Program-made: the position numbers and the translations under genes
Assembly: GCA_948470475.1 (NCBI GenBank)
Contig: OX419341.1
Span: 6,187,853 to 6,251,852, forward strand
From: Galaxea fascicularis
Taxonomy: Eukaryota > Cnidaria > Anthozoa > Scleractinia > Euphylliidae
Direction of reading: 5' to 3'
DNA: 64,000 nt
Shown here: piece after piece, positions 23,199 through 35,415 of the stretch
Numbering within the stretch: the first letter of the stretch is position 1
Layout of the letters: the number at the start of each line of letters is the position of its first letter
Notes under the pieces: model-generated
Databases searched by the model: none
What the model was told of the DNA's origin: nothing
The model's input: the letters and a program-made list of their open reading frames with translations, nothing else

Positions 23199-25054
23199 GG
23201 TGGTAACTTGTGCCTTACAGAGAACTGAACTAACATTGACACAAGAGAAGCCCAGGTCCCATTTTATCGTTTCTCTGTCCGCTTACATAACGTTGTTAAA
23301 TGTCTTAACGGAATATCTTCTAATGTAAAAAAAAAAAAAAGTTAAATATTTGACCAGTCCATATCATTTAATTCATTGCACTTTGGTGAATTAAATAGCT
23401 TATGCTTGTTTATCCAGTTGGGGTAGACAAACAACCATTAATTCAAGTTCACTTTTGTGATGCTGTAGCTGAATTTACGCAGGGTCGATTTCGCTTCATA
23501 TTTTTCATAGTTTGTGCGATATATGCGTTTTAGTATATTGTCTCTCGTATATGGTAACGGATGCTCTGACGACCTATATTTTCAAAGTATTCCTTTTCAT
23601 TTCTCTTGACACGTCTTTCTTTTTTATCACAAAAGTAAATGTACCCGTTTCTATTTGTTTTTACTCCGTCTTAATCATTGTGCTTTAAAGTCTATTTTGC
23701 GGCAGTCAGTTTTATTTGTTCAATTTATGAAGCGGCCATTTAGTCTCAATATCATTTCGCTTTATGACTGATGTAATGAATGTCATCGGTTCAGTTTTGC
23801 TTGTAATCCTCTTAACGGCGCAGCAAACTATGGTAATATAGAAAACTATACTTTGTCATGACTAGCAACGCAAAGAGCAGCCTTCATCGCAAACAGCCAG
23901 TCCACAAAAATAAGATGCGTGAAGTCACTGAAGTAACGCGTGTAAACGGGAGTCCATCTTAAAGGCGCGTATTAAAGGCGTGTTCAATGGTTAATCAGAT
24001 ATATTCTTTTGTTTGGTAATTAAAGTAAAGAAAAGAAATAGAACTTACAAAAAGACGAAATATACCGCAAAAAAGCTTCCAGAATCTCAAACTATCAATA
24101 GTTAGAATGTAAGCTATTCGAAAAAAAAAGAAGAAAAAAAAAAACATGAGTCAGCACAAGAAAACATATTGTCATGTTTGTCTTGAAATACACAACGGAA
24201 AGTCTATTATATACTTTAGGGGACGTTTCTGTGAAAAAATCTGCGAGTCGAGTCAAAATGTTCTATGGAGGGTGGCGTGGTTTTGTTTTTAGATCTGTAA
24301 TCATACTATTAAAAACGAAACAATAAATTTACGCGTTTAGGTACATTGCGACGATATTCCACAACGGGAAGACTCAGTCTAGCCATAAGAAAAACACAAT
24401 TCCTTAAATTTGATGGTTGTGCAATTTATCTAACCGCACCTCATTATACTTAGCGACAGCACGGCCCTTTTTATTTGTAATTATTGAATTCCAACTTTCC
24501 GTTGCCTTGTTAATTCAAACAGAACTAGCACTTTGTGCAAATCCATTATGGACAGCCAAACGGCGGCATGGGAAACTTTTAAAAGCGAAAACAAATTAAA
24601 CGAGAACGATGCATAAATTTTCCACAGTTAGATGTTATTCACGGCAACGTTCTAAAATCAGATTTGGAAACGAATAATGATTTTTAACAATAACAGTAAC
24701 TGATTTGTTGTAGAACTATAGATCCCATTTATTACGATTCACCCCCCCCCCCCCCCCCCACTCTTAAGAAGAGTGAAAACATGACCATTTAAATATATTG
24801 TGTGATATGATCTAGAAAAACAATTACTATATTGTAGTTTAGAAATTAGGTATTATGCCAATACAGTTTGCAATGCAGCGGCGTCATTACAAGTTTTCAA
24901 GGCAGTCTTCTTGAGTAATCTTTTAATCATTTTACTCAGAGATGGAGGTAGAAGTCTTTTAATCTGAAAGATGCCTGAATTTGAGTTTTGCGAGATACTC
25001 ATAAAATACTCAAACGAACTGTCCAGCCCGGCAGACTTAGTGCAATTTGTACAT
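23199..25054. other. intergenic stretch
   Basis: A tracts lie at 23328-23340 and 24121-24145, and a C run of about 18 at 24742-24759. A short plus-strand frame at 23766-23834 looks like a signal peptide ending at GTAATA, but no second exon was found. No gene is supported. Confidence 0.4.
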
Positions 25055-25056
25055 CC

Positions 25057-25330
25057 GAGACGGCTGAGTTGGGAGGCAGGAAGGCCGAGTGGTTTAGGGC
25101 GCTGGGTTCAAATCCCGCTCTGGCCACTAGCTGGTGTTGCTCTGGGTAAGTGCCTGGTTCAACTCCTCGGTCATCCTTGTAGATAGTAAACTGCCCGTCC
25201 GCAGATGTTTTACCCCAGACAAGAATATCTGACTGATGAACGTGCAAACAGATAGAAGAAAATTAGCTATCGTATGTCTAAGGAAGCAATGCCGCCATTC
25301 TGCCAAATAAATACTTTTACCTCCCAAGGA
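25057..25330 (+). repeat. tRNA-derived SINE
   Basis: The head has GGCCGAGTGGTTTAGGGCGC (A box) and GGGTTCAAATCCC (B box), followed by CTCTGGCCACTAGCTGG and a second GTTCAACTCC block. The anticodon arm is deleted between the A and B boxes. This is a typical tRNA(Leu/Ser)-headed SINE, not a tRNA gene. Confidence 0.75.
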
Positions 25331-27189
25331 CGGAATTAGCTCGGCGGCCTTTTGGTCCTTTTGGTTTTTCCCGGTAATAAGAATAATTGACTATTTGCCA
25401 TTAGGCTGCAGCTCCCGTTTCTTTCATCAGGTGGCATTAAGACAATTAAGTGGAGTTGGTAGAATTTTCATGCTGCTCAGAAGATTCGTAAATGTCATGA
25501 GGGAAATGATTCTTTTACAATAGCCTCCCACGAAGATGGCAAACGGAAAGCAAGTTATGTTATCAGTTAACATGATCATCTGTCCCTGATTATTGAGCCC
25601 GTTATCAACATAGCCCTTTTTGGAACCTCTATTTTACATCTTTATTCCTCTTATAAAAAATATATTGTCTCCATTTTAAATTGTATGGATGGCAATTATT
25701 CAGTGCCAATAAGACGGCTTTATTCAATCGATAAGAATGAGATCATGGAAAACGTTTATCTTATCAAAAGTGAGGACTATTTTTTTCTCGCTTTCCACCC
25801 ATTCCGCCTTCGACCTGCCACTTTTAGCTGTGAATCAGATCAGATATTTTTCGCACATTCCTGCATTAACCGTTTAAAGTCCTTCCAAGTGATGATCTCG
25901 ACAATTCTTCTTTATTCTTTCTTTGTTTGTTTTATGGAGACCTGCAATGAAATAAACCTGCAATAGAATCTCCATGTCTTCTCTCTCATGCTTGATGTCA
26001 TTATAGTTGAGTAGTACTGGGACTTGGGATGGAGTCAATTGTAAGTTCGTGAACCCCCCTCCCAGGCTGTGTAGGGGTCATGTGACCAAGCTAGCGATGT
26101 GCTTGCCATTCGCCTCGATTGATTGCTTTTGACTCTGTCCTCCTGCCCATGTTCCCTCTTCTTGTTCTTGCATTGTAGCTACTTTTGAGGTGTTTTTCTT
26201 GGCCCACATCTTTACTGGGCAAAACTATTGTATCAGAATTTATTCATGGACTTAATGCTTCCATAAAATTCGCCTATGGACGTTTTTTCCATAGCCATAT
26301 TAGTTCAATTTGCCCACAGAGCTCAGGCAAGGCAGCACTAAGGGATTTAGTCTGAGGGCAAAGAGAGAAGGCATAAATCATTTAGTACATGTATCAGACC
26401 ATAGCGAGGAAGCCGGCACGCGTCCTCTTTGATCTGACTCACTCGACCAGCCTTTGAATCAATCTTTAGTTAACTGAAGGAAAATGCATATCACATTTGA
26501 AGAGCTTGACTCAAGGCCAATGCAATACAGTTTTTCCTCATTATCTAGCTGATTCCAGAAGACGGATAAAATTGAGGTTATTGCGTTGAAAAGTAATCTT
26601 CATGAGTCTTCAAGAGACTGTTATAATGATCGGCTAGGAAGTCGGGCTAGCACATCAGACATAGTGACATGGCGGTAAACCTCCCGTCCCCGTTTGATTT
26701 TCTTCGCTCGCTCTATCTCGTTCGCGCGCCTCCACTATCTGAGTGCCTGAAACAGGCCAACAATGTTTGTATTAGATTAGCTGAACGAGTAAAATACGAA
26801 AATGTAACAGTTGGAGTATCAGTGAAGATTCTTGGAACCTGATCGCCGTGAAGGTGGACCAGTTTACCATTCGTACAATGGACTTTACCATTATTTAAAG
26901 CCGGTTAAGACGCCTTCACATGATTTAAAATTTGGATATACTTGTAGGTGGACTTCCTTAAAGAATGAAAAATGATAAAACTAAAAACACAGACCTCGTG
27001 CTGCGTGTTTTAATAAACAACAACATTCAAGAAATATTTTTTTAAAACATTTTCTAGCTTGTAAAGTTCAGTCATATATATCTTTGTGATAAAAGCGTAA
27101 TCAGTCATTATTGCTTAAATCTTTGAAAATGACAAGTTCAAGACATCAAAGTTTTGTTCAAAAACTGTCGTCAATGTGGATCAATGTCA
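25331..27189. other. intergenic stretch with probable old repeats
   Basis: No gene is supported. The GC-richer part at about 26640-26760 looks like repeat sequence, but its limits could not be fixed. Confidence 0.35.
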
Positions 27190-27312
27190 GTAGCCGAGCA
27201 AAGTAAACTGCGCACCTGCCCCCCCCCCCTATAATTCAACATTAAAGCTAACTTAAAAGTTATTATAACTTGTTGGGTTAGGGGAGGGGTAGGTGCGTCG
27301 TTGCTCAGCTAC
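27190..27312. repeat. inverted repeat element
   Basis: GTAGCCGAGCAAAG and a C-rich block on the left are matched by the inverse GTTGCTCAGCTACT, a G-rich block and GTTGGG on the right. The total is about 120 bp with a central AT-rich loop. Confidence 0.6.
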
Positions 27313-27334
27313 TGTTTTTGGTAGCCTCTACACC

Positions 27335-27655
27335 CCGCCACTAATCAGAATGAGCGGATCGCAGTTTTTGAAATGGCTTTTCGGGCCCGAAAAGTTTACG
27401 GGACTTTCGAGAAACGCGTGCCAGGGGCCCGTTTCTCGAAAGTCCCGTAAACCTCTCGGACACGTAAAACTATTTCAAAAACCGCGATTCGTTAATTCTA
27501 AAAAGCTGGCCTTTAACTATGATTTCAAAGAACAAAAGGGCAAATTTGTTGCAAAATTTCATTCCTGGAAACGTCTTTGTTTTTGAGATACGTAGGAAAT
27601 TATAGCACCCGAAATAGGCCCGAAAAGTTTCGGGAGTTTCAAGAAACGGACCCCA
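27335..27655. mobile_element. MITE with GGGGCCCGTTTCTCGAAAG ends, copy 1
   Basis: An element at about 27423-27652 has left end GGGCCCGTTTCTCGAAAGTC and right end CAAGAAACGGACCCC. An inverted partial copy (27375-27415) abuts it, giving a local palindrome around 27415. Another copy is at 28800-29052. Confidence 0.75.
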
Positions 27656-28516
27656 GGCCACCAACCCCATCTTCTTTCCCTTGCACTGTTACTCTGGCTT
27701 GATCGAATTTTAGTCTTCCCTTTTTCAATGTATAAGCTGAATTTAGAACAACTTGTGAGAAAGCAGAAAGCTGCGGCTTAGAGAAATTCTCCCGAGCCAT
27801 CACCATTTTTGCCTGTGTTAAAAGTAGGGAATTTAAGATACTACACTTCCGTCCGATAGGACGCTTATAGATTACTCTCACATAACGCAAACAACACTCA
27901 ACATGGGCCCGTCGTGCTTCTGGGACGGTGTGTTTTCCTGGAGTTTCTCGTAGTCGAGTAGTTTTGCTTGATTCACCCTGTCGGTAAAGTGAAAGTATAT
28001 GGTAGCAAAAATTTTGATTTCATTCATGAGACATCATTTGGCCAGTACGATCTTTGTCTGGCTAAGTTATGTTTACTTTCCAGTCCAATGCAGCTGTTTT
28101 TATTGCTAAGTCCATGGCAGAGGGAGAAAGCTGTTCAGAATTATAAAAGGAAGATTATAGCCGTATTTTTTGTGATGAATTTTCTTTTAAAGCTACCTGA
28201 AGCGATGTCTGGACTTAAAAGTGGTGTTGGATGTTTAGGTGATGTTCAGCTAGGGGAATTTCAGGGGGTGAAACGCGTTCTAAATGAAATAACAACCTTA
28301 AAATCTATGCAATGTTCTGTGCTTTTTTTCTATTACCATTAGCCCAAAAAATATTTTTCAATTCAACCAACCTTGTAAGTTGTAGAAAAAAAATAGACCA
28401 TGGTCGTCCTCTCAATTTCAAGTACAGTATGTACTGGGTTCGTAAACCTTTGAATAAGGTCAAGATACCGACAGGGATATGCCAACTACCTCAATAGAAT
28501 GCAAAATCCCTCAATT
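27656..28516. other. intergenic stretch between two MITE copies
   Basis: It contains a plus-strand frame of about 124 codons (27968-28342) with no recognisable domain and no ATG-dependent support. No function can be stated. Confidence 0.3.
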
Positions 28517-28735
28517 TCACCCCAAATGGCGCCCTAAGAGCAAATAAATCTTGCTGGAACTTGTAAGGCTTCGGTTGCTACTGGAATGCCGTCTCCTAAC
28601 ACCGGATTTGCACTCGCTCAAATCCAAAGAGTTCAAATTCCTTATATATAATAAGAAACTCTTCTTCACTAATAAACCTTCTGCAAGGGCAATAACAAGC
28701 GTATTTCTGACCTCTTCGAAAGACGACATGTCCAT
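28517..28735 (-). pseudogene. possible N-terminal fragment of a PIF/Harbinger (HARBI1-like) nuclease
   Basis: The frame begins at ATG with MDMSSFEEVRNTLVIALAEG followed by LLVKKSFLLYI. This resembles the N-terminal lead of HARBI1-like transposases seen in cnidarian genomes. Similarity fades after about 30 residues and no DDE domain follows. The fragment is bracketed by MITE copies. The assignment rests on pattern memory only. Confidence 0.3.
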
Positions 28736-28799
28736 CTGACCGTAATCTCTCCTTTGCAGAACTCTAAACCGGGAAATTTTCGGGCGTTTTTAACGTAGT

Positions 28800-29052
28800 C
28801 GTCCGGGCCTGGCGTGCGTTTCTCGAAACCCCCCAAAACTTTTCGGGCCTATTTCGGGTGCCACAATTTCTTACGTATCTTAAAAACGAAGACGTTTCAA
28901 GGCATAAAATTTTGCAACAAATTTGCCTTTTGCTATCTTAAAAACATAGTAAAAGATAAGCTTTTTAGAATGAACGGGTCGCAGTTTTAGAAATCATGGC
29001 TTTTCGGGCTCGAAAAAGTTTCGAGACGTTCGAGCTCGAGAAACGGGCCCCA
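28800..29052. mobile_element. same MITE family as 27335-27655, inverted copy 2
   Basis: It shares ACTTTTCGGGCCTATTTCGG, TTTTGCAACAAATTTGCC and GAAACGGGCCCC with copy 1, in the opposite orientation. Confidence 0.75.
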
Positions 29053-30437
29053 GCGCCTCCGTATCCACATCCAGCCGTCGAACCCGACCGTATAGTGTAC
29101 TATTTTATAGTCACTAATGTTGTAGTCGATGACTCTCAATTATATTATTCATGATGCCACATTGAAGTGAGATATGAATTTTTCCAATATATGCGTGGGT
29201 AACAAAATTAAACATTTTGCCTTTGAAAGAAGTACCTTTTTACACCAGACAAACAGCAACCCGTCAAATAAAGGGACACCGGCCGGATTTTCTATATCAT
29301 TTTGATGACTTGACAATTTAACTTTTCTCTATATCCACTTTACACTTCCATTAGAATCAATGCCTGCACTGTTATAATTATAATCTATATCATGGACTAC
29401 ATTTCTCATTTCAGATTTTTCCTTCTCGTAGTTTTGTTAGTGTTAATTATACTCTTGAGATTGTGCAAACGAGAGGGAACTAAGTTATTGTATTTAGCTT
29501 TGAGCAATAACTGAATAGGTGTTAAAGTCGATTGACAAGTTTCCTTTTCCTCTGAATTAGCCAAACAGTTACGTGACTTAATTATCAGGCCTTGCACACA
29601 GAAGCATTTTCTTGGTCTGTTTTGATTTGAAAAACGGTTTTACTAGTTAGCAATATGCGCTTAATTTTAAGCCCGTAAAGGTTACAGGAGTTCTGCTTCT
29701 CTTGCTCATATTACAATCTTAATGTGGAGTAATTAATCAATAAACGTTTATTTATCAAAATTGGTGGACAATGTTTTGTTACCTTTAACCCGCTAACTGA
29801 TGAAGGTCCGGTGATCTACGACGATTTCATGAAAATCTGTTCATTGATTCAGAAATGGCTTAGCGTCTTGCTTTTAAAAGGTACGGTCTGGAAACTACAT
29901 TCCCAGTTTGTGTTGAATGGTTGTCGTTACCAGATTTCACTGGTGTATTCTTTCACATTTGCATCTCGTACAACTTTTACCTTGTTTTTTATTGTAAACC
30001 TGATCTTTGTTTGTTTTTATCAGCCTGGGAATTCTTTTTCGTTCATTTTATGAACGAAAGTGTCAATATGTTTTGCATTTCAAATGATCAGCGGAATAGC
30101 AAAAGATTTAACTGAAAATTCTTCATTCAACAAAATCAACATCTTGCCACAAGAGACTTTTCAGTTATTATCCCCTCCTGTTACATCATGGTCTACTGAG
30201 GAATTTTGCTCCACATCTGGCTGGATCCATGTACTATTCATCTCGTCAGGGAATACTGATTATTGCTGGGTCATCCTGGAAGCCTGTATTTAACCAACAT
30301 CGACATAAGAACGTGAACAACAACAACAACATCATTAACAATGACGACGATAACAACCAGTAAAGCAGCAAGCTCCTTGATGATCGGTTACCTTTCGGTT
30401 TTATGTCAGGTTTAGGTTCACATTGCAACCATGACCG
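29053..30437. other. intergenic stretch
   Basis: No gene is supported. A (CAA)n-like tract at 30318-30332 gives a spurious hydrophobic minus-strand frame. Confidence 0.4.
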
Positions 30438-30526
30438 AGTTGCTCAAAGCATGGTTAGTGCTAACCGTTAATTAAGTTGTAACGTGTGTTAGCGCTAACC
30501 CAGCATGCTTAGCTTCGAACAACTCA
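30438..30526. repeat. palindromic repeat with GTTAGCGCTAACC core
   Basis: GTTGCTCAAAGCATGGTTAG with GTGCTAACC is followed by an approximate inverse, GTTAGCGCTAACCCAGCATG and CTTAGCTTCGAACAAC. The two arms are separated by about 20 nt. Confidence 0.6.
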
Positions 30527-30532
30527 GATATG

Positions 30533-30605
30533 ACTTGATGCCACTCTGGTTTGAAAATTCATGAATGCACTTCAAAGGTTACAATTCACGACCCAACCCC
30601 TGCCT
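30533..30605 (+). repeat. single arm of the palindromic MITE found at 63344-63503
   Basis: TGATGCCACTCTGGTTTGAA, AATTCATGAATG and GTTACAATTCACGACC match one arm of the 63344-63503 element. Confidence 0.65.
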
Positions 30606-30964
30606 GACTTTATCAGGGTTTGAGACCCCAGGCAGGCGTGTCGAATTGTTAGTTCGTGTTGTAACAGGCTTTCAGTTTCATTAGAGCAGCGGAGCTGCAC
30701 CAAACCAAGTCAACGTCTTGACACGTTTCAAAAGGGGATAATTTCCTTGGAAAATCATTGTCATGCAGACATGGTTACTCCTCTCCCGCATAGCCTTCTT
30801 CAGTTGAGTTGACTGATTGTCATCATGATATTCGCAAATTTAATTTCAATTAGTTTCTGGAGCCACGCAAAAAATTCAAGCCTCGATGGAAAGAGAATCT
30901 AAACCCATACATCGAGATACAGAATGATACGATCATACGATGCTGGTGGTTTATCCTTCTAGTT

Positions 30965-31390
30965 TGAGTTGAAACCCCCGGAGATGGTGGTACTCCCTAT
31001 AATGGCTTATACGGAGAGACTCGGCCCGAAAAGGGTACTTGTATATGAAAGGGTAGGGATTTCACGAGTAAAAGTATGTGAAAGGGAAGGAATTCTGTCA
31101 TTTAGGTATTTAAAAGGGCCTTTCATTCAGTAAAATATTTCGAACACACATATCTTATGACTGTACTGTTTAAATTTATTGAACGCTACATGAAAATGAC
31201 AAGAAGGCTTCATTCTAAGGGCTAGATAGAAAGTGCAGTGTTCTTAAGTAGGTTTGTGAAAGGAGTACCATTTTCCAGTGGAAGGTATACGGAAGGGGTA
31301 CCATTCTCAACAGAAGTACCCTTTACTATAAAAAACAAAAAAGGTATATATTCATAGAACCTAGAAGCGGAGCCTCCCCGCATTAAATTG
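30965..31390. repeat. dispersed repeat with GGGTAGGGATTTCAC and AAGGGTACC motifs
   Basis: The left part reads GGTGGTACTCCCTATAATGG, then CTTATACGGAGAGACTCGGC. GGGTAGGGATTTCACGAG and GGTATTTAAAAGGGCC follow. Internal near-repeats of GTATATGAAAGGG and GGAGTACCATT are present. The right part has GCGGAGCCTCCCCGC, a partial inverse of the left GGAGAGACTCGGC region. It is non-coding. Confidence 0.55.
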
Positions 31391-32301
31391 ATTTTTGTCT
31401 TCCCCTTCTCTCCCTCCCCCCACCCCCTCTTCGTTATTAACTCGAAAGTCAAGTGGACAACGAAAAATGGATAGATTGATAAGAAGTTATAACTTTAGGT
31501 TAACCACTCTTGAATGTCTCGAGTAATTGAGAGATCTGCAACTGTATACGTTTCTACCTCTTCCAAAAATACCAAAGTAAGGACTGCGCATCACTTCTTA
31601 AAACCAATTTTTCCTTTCAAAAAGTAATCCGAAACGTAGTCTGAAATGTCAGCCGTCTCCGCGCCCCCCGTGGGTCAGGGAGAAACGAAACGAATCCGAA
31701 ACGTAGCGACAGCAAATAGGTTGGCGTAGGTAACGTGAACCCAGTTCAAATGACATGTGTAAAAACTGACATGTGTACTGAATATATTTGCAAAAAGCGC
31801 GTATTTGGTTTTTTAAAGTTGTTTACACCGGTATCGTATATTACAAGCAGGAGTAATATACCCTGACTGTCTGCTATTCATTGTCACCTCCGAGTCAGAA
31901 GTTTTTGTCTGGGGTGGGATTTGATTCTACAACCTCATGTCGAGATAAACGAACTTAACTCACTTTCAAAGGCAATCTTCATTTTGTTCGAGTGTTCAAT
32001 AAAGATGATCACGAAAATTAAAAAGGTACAAGTTGATATAAGCACGTCCTTTTATTAATTTTTTTCTATAGAAACGAGCGACAGTTCATTCGTTGACAAA
32101 TACTCTCGATTTAATGAAGGTAGATACAATTATATGAAGGACATTTCCGTCAAAGGATTTTAATCAAACTTGTCATAATGAAACAGGTAACGTGAACATA
32201 GACTCCAAACATAATCATCGCGTTAACTGGTCAATTAAGAATCACAAACTAACAACAGCTGTTGGTTCAAACTACTCGGATCTTAGTCAGGAAAATGCGT
32301 T
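31391..32301. other. intergenic stretch
   Basis: No gene is supported. The 3' flank of peptide gene 3 falls here, with a minus-strand AATAAA near 32055. Confidence 0.4.
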
Positions 32302-33239
32302 TCAGTGCTTCAGTGATGTTGATTTGGAAGTCCATCCTGGTTTCTGTTCTTCGGTAGTACAATACTTCTGCCTCACTTCAAAGCAAACTTCATCCTGAAG
32401 TTTAAACTAAGATGAGGAAATAAAGTTAAAAGTAACGCTGATATACCGCAGGTCCAGAAAACTAATTTGTTTGGAACACATGGAACGAGAAAGTTAAAGT
32501 CCCTCATCCACAAAGATGAGGAGGGAAAAGTCAACATTTATAGGCTCAATTTTTAGTCTTGACGTGGTCGGAAGACAAGAAAGACTAATCACCTGGCCCT
32601 CTAAATTGTTAAAAAAAAAAAAAAAGAAAAACGGATAAGTGTACCCAGCAGCAGATCCGACGTCGCTATCCAAATTTATGGCAACTTATTGATTTCATCC
32701 GGCGTGTAACGAGTTATCCGCTGGGAGTTATCCGTTCTTGAAACCCCCTGACTGGGGCCTGGTCTATCCAGTAACAAAAAAAAAAAAAACTTGTAGAATT
32801 CAACAAGAATCCAATAATGCAAGTACCCTAAAAATAAAGATACTCCTTTGCTTTCCTGGTTTACTCAGGGAAGAAAATCTTTTAATATACTGTGTCTGAG
32901 TTGGACAATAACTGAACGTGCACTTTTGCGTGTTCGATCGAAATGTGAGATTAAAATAAAGGCTACGTCCGTAATCAAAAGGGAGGTTTCTCCAAAATGA
33001 ATGTAATTCTACGTCTCATGTTGAAACAATAGTGTTACCTTATTCTTTTTCTTCTTCCTTTGCTTCAGCTTTTTTAAGAATCCTTTGAAATGTCGGAATT
33101 TAACACATTCGTCCGCAAAATTATTCACCGTTCTATATATCCGTGGGTCCACGACAGTTAGATAACACTCGCCGTTCTGAACCAAAAATGACAGTAGCAC
33201 AAAAAGTGTCAGAATCTTCGCTGTCTTGAAACTGCTCAT
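32302..33239 (-). CDS. two-exon secreted peptide precursor, member 3 (second ring Cys lost)
   Basis: Exon 1 (33239-33039, 67 codons) starts at ATG 33239; the TTG codon at 33263 is not a start. It encodes MSSFKTAKILTLFVLLSFLV then QNGECYLTVVDP, a signal peptide with Cys at the end of the hydrophobic region. A linker follows with a further Cys (ADECVKF) and a lysine-rich end (KKLKQRKKKKNK) at a GTAACA donor. The intron is 33038-32395, phase 0. Exon 2 (32394-32302, 30 codons plus TGA) reads DEVCFEVRQKYC, then TTEEQKPGWTSKS. The R-Q-x-x-C and P-G positions align with member 2 (RQIC....PGC), but the last ring Cys is Trp and the gap is one residue longer. The precursor is 97 residues. The acceptor (TTTAAACTTCAG) is only moderate. 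Homology to the family is likely. Confidence 0.58.
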
Positions 33240-33900
33240 TCTTCGGCTAGAAAGGATTGTCAACTCAAGAGACAGTTTAATTTCTACGCAACAGAACGTC
33301 TAAATGCTGTGCGGTAAACGATTGAAACTGAACTTGAAACAGTGTATCCGCTGCCGATACTTCAGTAACTGAAGTTTCCGATTTGGCGTTATTTTGTTTT
33401 GCTATACGTGTTATTATGTTTGCTTAAGTTTTTCCACAAAATTAGCCCAAGAATAGGTTTGACACTTTGCAATTGTAACAGGGCACCTGTTATACATTTA
33501 GACCGACTTATCAGAGGAGGAGTTAAACCTGAGTTATTAAATGAAAAACTAAACTGATCATTAGTCGCATGAACATAACAACAAACATAAAAGAAATCGT
33601 GTAACGGAACCATAGGTATTTTATAATCTTAACCATTGCATAGGTAATCATAAAAATTAACAGTTGGAGCCGGAAAAGAAACACACCTTCGGATAGAATC
33701 AACAGTGCAACAACTCCCTTGGGTAATAATAAGTAGCGAATTGGACGCCTTCTTTCTCGATCCGTCCCACGAGTACGTACGACAGCATACGGATACTTTT
33801 TTAACGGAACGAGAACTTCCATTCCTCAAAAACGTATCACAGAAGCAACTGACTGACGGGATTCACTGAAGAATCGAAACTGCAGTATTGCTTATACTAT
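33240..33900 (-). other. flank of peptide gene 3 with one possible first exon
   Basis: A minus-strand frame from ATG 33822 reads MEVLVPLKKYPYAVVRTRG and later RYLLLPKGVVALLILSEG, with a possible AAG/GTGTGT donor at about 33687. The base composition looks more coding than its surroundings, and TATAAGC lies about 70 nt upstream. No second exon or domain could be found, so it is left as a candidate only. Confidence 0.25.
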
Positions 33901-35190
33901 GGAGGTTAACCACAATTATAGAAATGGGCGGGCTCCTCGTTTAAGAAAGCAACACTACTGATCCTAAAAACTCTTGGAGGGAGAAGGGCGAGACATTTAT
34001 TCTTGACTTAACGTGCGCACGCACTTCAAACCAGCAGAGACTTTCCAATATATAATACACGCAGTTTAACTCCTGTCAGCCGTCAGGCGCCAGGAAAGGC
34101 TTTGTCAAAGGTGAAGCCCTAAGGCTTCGTAGAACCAACTCCTTCAAAAGAAGAATTTGAAGAAAACATTACTTTATTTAATCAAAGGCTCCTATGAGCC
34201 AGCTCATAGATGGGGAACATAACAAATACTTTGAATTTACAACAACTTTATTTTCTAAAAAGATATGTGCAAGAAACCTGTACATTCGTTTGTGTTTTGT
34301 GGGAGCACATCCTTTTCAGACACCTCTTGGTAAAAGAACCGTTTACGCGCTAATATTTCCCGTAAAAGTACGCAGTTGATTGACAGGCACCAGAAGCATT
34401 ACATTAGACGAAATTGAAAGACGTTAGTAATTTGAACCGGCCCACAAATATGCAAATTTGTACACGGACTATAAAAATAATATTCAAATGTAATCGCTTT
34501 GTTAAGAAGTGTAACGGGCAAGTTAAAGTTTCTTACTGGTCGACGGCTCATTTCAAGTTAGTTTTATAAACGTTTTCGGTCGTAATAAAATTTCCGACTA
34601 TTTCCGAATGCGAGATAATATCACATTATTTTGTGAAAGTCCTGAAGGAAATTAGTCACGTTTTGCAGTCACAATGTTCCTGAGCGATTCGGGGTCCGGC
34701 ACAAAACTTTTGCTTTGTAAGGTGAGATATTCAATCCATCTGTTTATTCTTTGTGCTACAATCAACTTGACTTTCCAAATATTTTGTTGTTCGAACAGAT
34801 GAGCTGTTATAGCTGCTTGTCAGACCAAATTATATCCTCATAGAGAAAAATATTTCCATGCTTGTGGTCCTTGTATTTTTGTCAAATGTTGACAAAGTGT
34901 TATACTGATCGTTTAAGCCAAGGGATATAGCCTCTAAACAAGATCATATTTGCAACCGAGCGTTCACCATGAAAAGAGCGTCTTCAAAAATACTTCATTA
35001 CTTACCTGCTTAAATCGGGGAAAGTTTAATGAACAAATTAATCAGAATCGAGTGAGTGAGTGAACGAATGAGTGATCCCCTGAGTGAGAGAGGGAAATTC
35101 AGACCCACAACAAAACCTCATGGCATGACTACGTCATCCATGAGCTAAAAAGGAACAACACACGTTACAAAAAGGAACATGAATCTACCC
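33901..35190. other. intergenic stretch
   Basis: Nothing recognisable was found. Confidence 0.4.
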
Positions 35191-35191
35191 A

Positions 35192-35259
35192 TCTATCCAT
35201 CCAACCAACTAACCAACCAACCAACCAACCTATCTACCTACCTACCTACCTACCTACCT
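35192..35259. repeat. (CCAA)n/(CTAC)n microsatellite
   Basis: Consecutive CCAA-type units pass into six or more CTAC units. Confidence 0.95.
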
Positions 35260-35264
35260 CAATG

Positions 35265-35415
35265 GCTGTCGCTATAGATCCATGCTGGTTTTGGCCGAGG
35301 GACTAAAAACCGGAGTGCCTAGACAAAACCCAAGGAGCAGGGCCGAGAAGCATAAACTTAGCCCACATTTTCCGAACTCCAGCTACGCGAGTGCTCTCAC
35401 CACTGTCATCTTTGC
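35265..35415. repeat. diverged dispersed repeat related to 15355-15500
   Basis: It contains ACCGGAGTGCC, GGAGCAGGGCCGAGAAGCAT and GCGAGTGCTCTCACCACTG. These are shared in order and style with the tRNA-related repeat, but heavily diverged. Confidence 0.4.

Noticed and set aside
23766..23834. Plus-strand signal-peptide-like exon (MTDVMNVIGSVLLVILL) ending at GTAATA
   Set aside because: No acceptor with a sensible second exon was found within the next 2 kb.
30246..30428. Leucine-rich minus-strand frame resembling a signal peptide
   Set aside because: It is produced by a CAACAACAAC simple repeat and has no donor.
30407..30440. Minus-strand C-x6-G-C match (CFEQLGHGC)
   Set aside because: It lies in a palindromic repeat, with an in-frame stop two codons before the first Cys and no acceptor.
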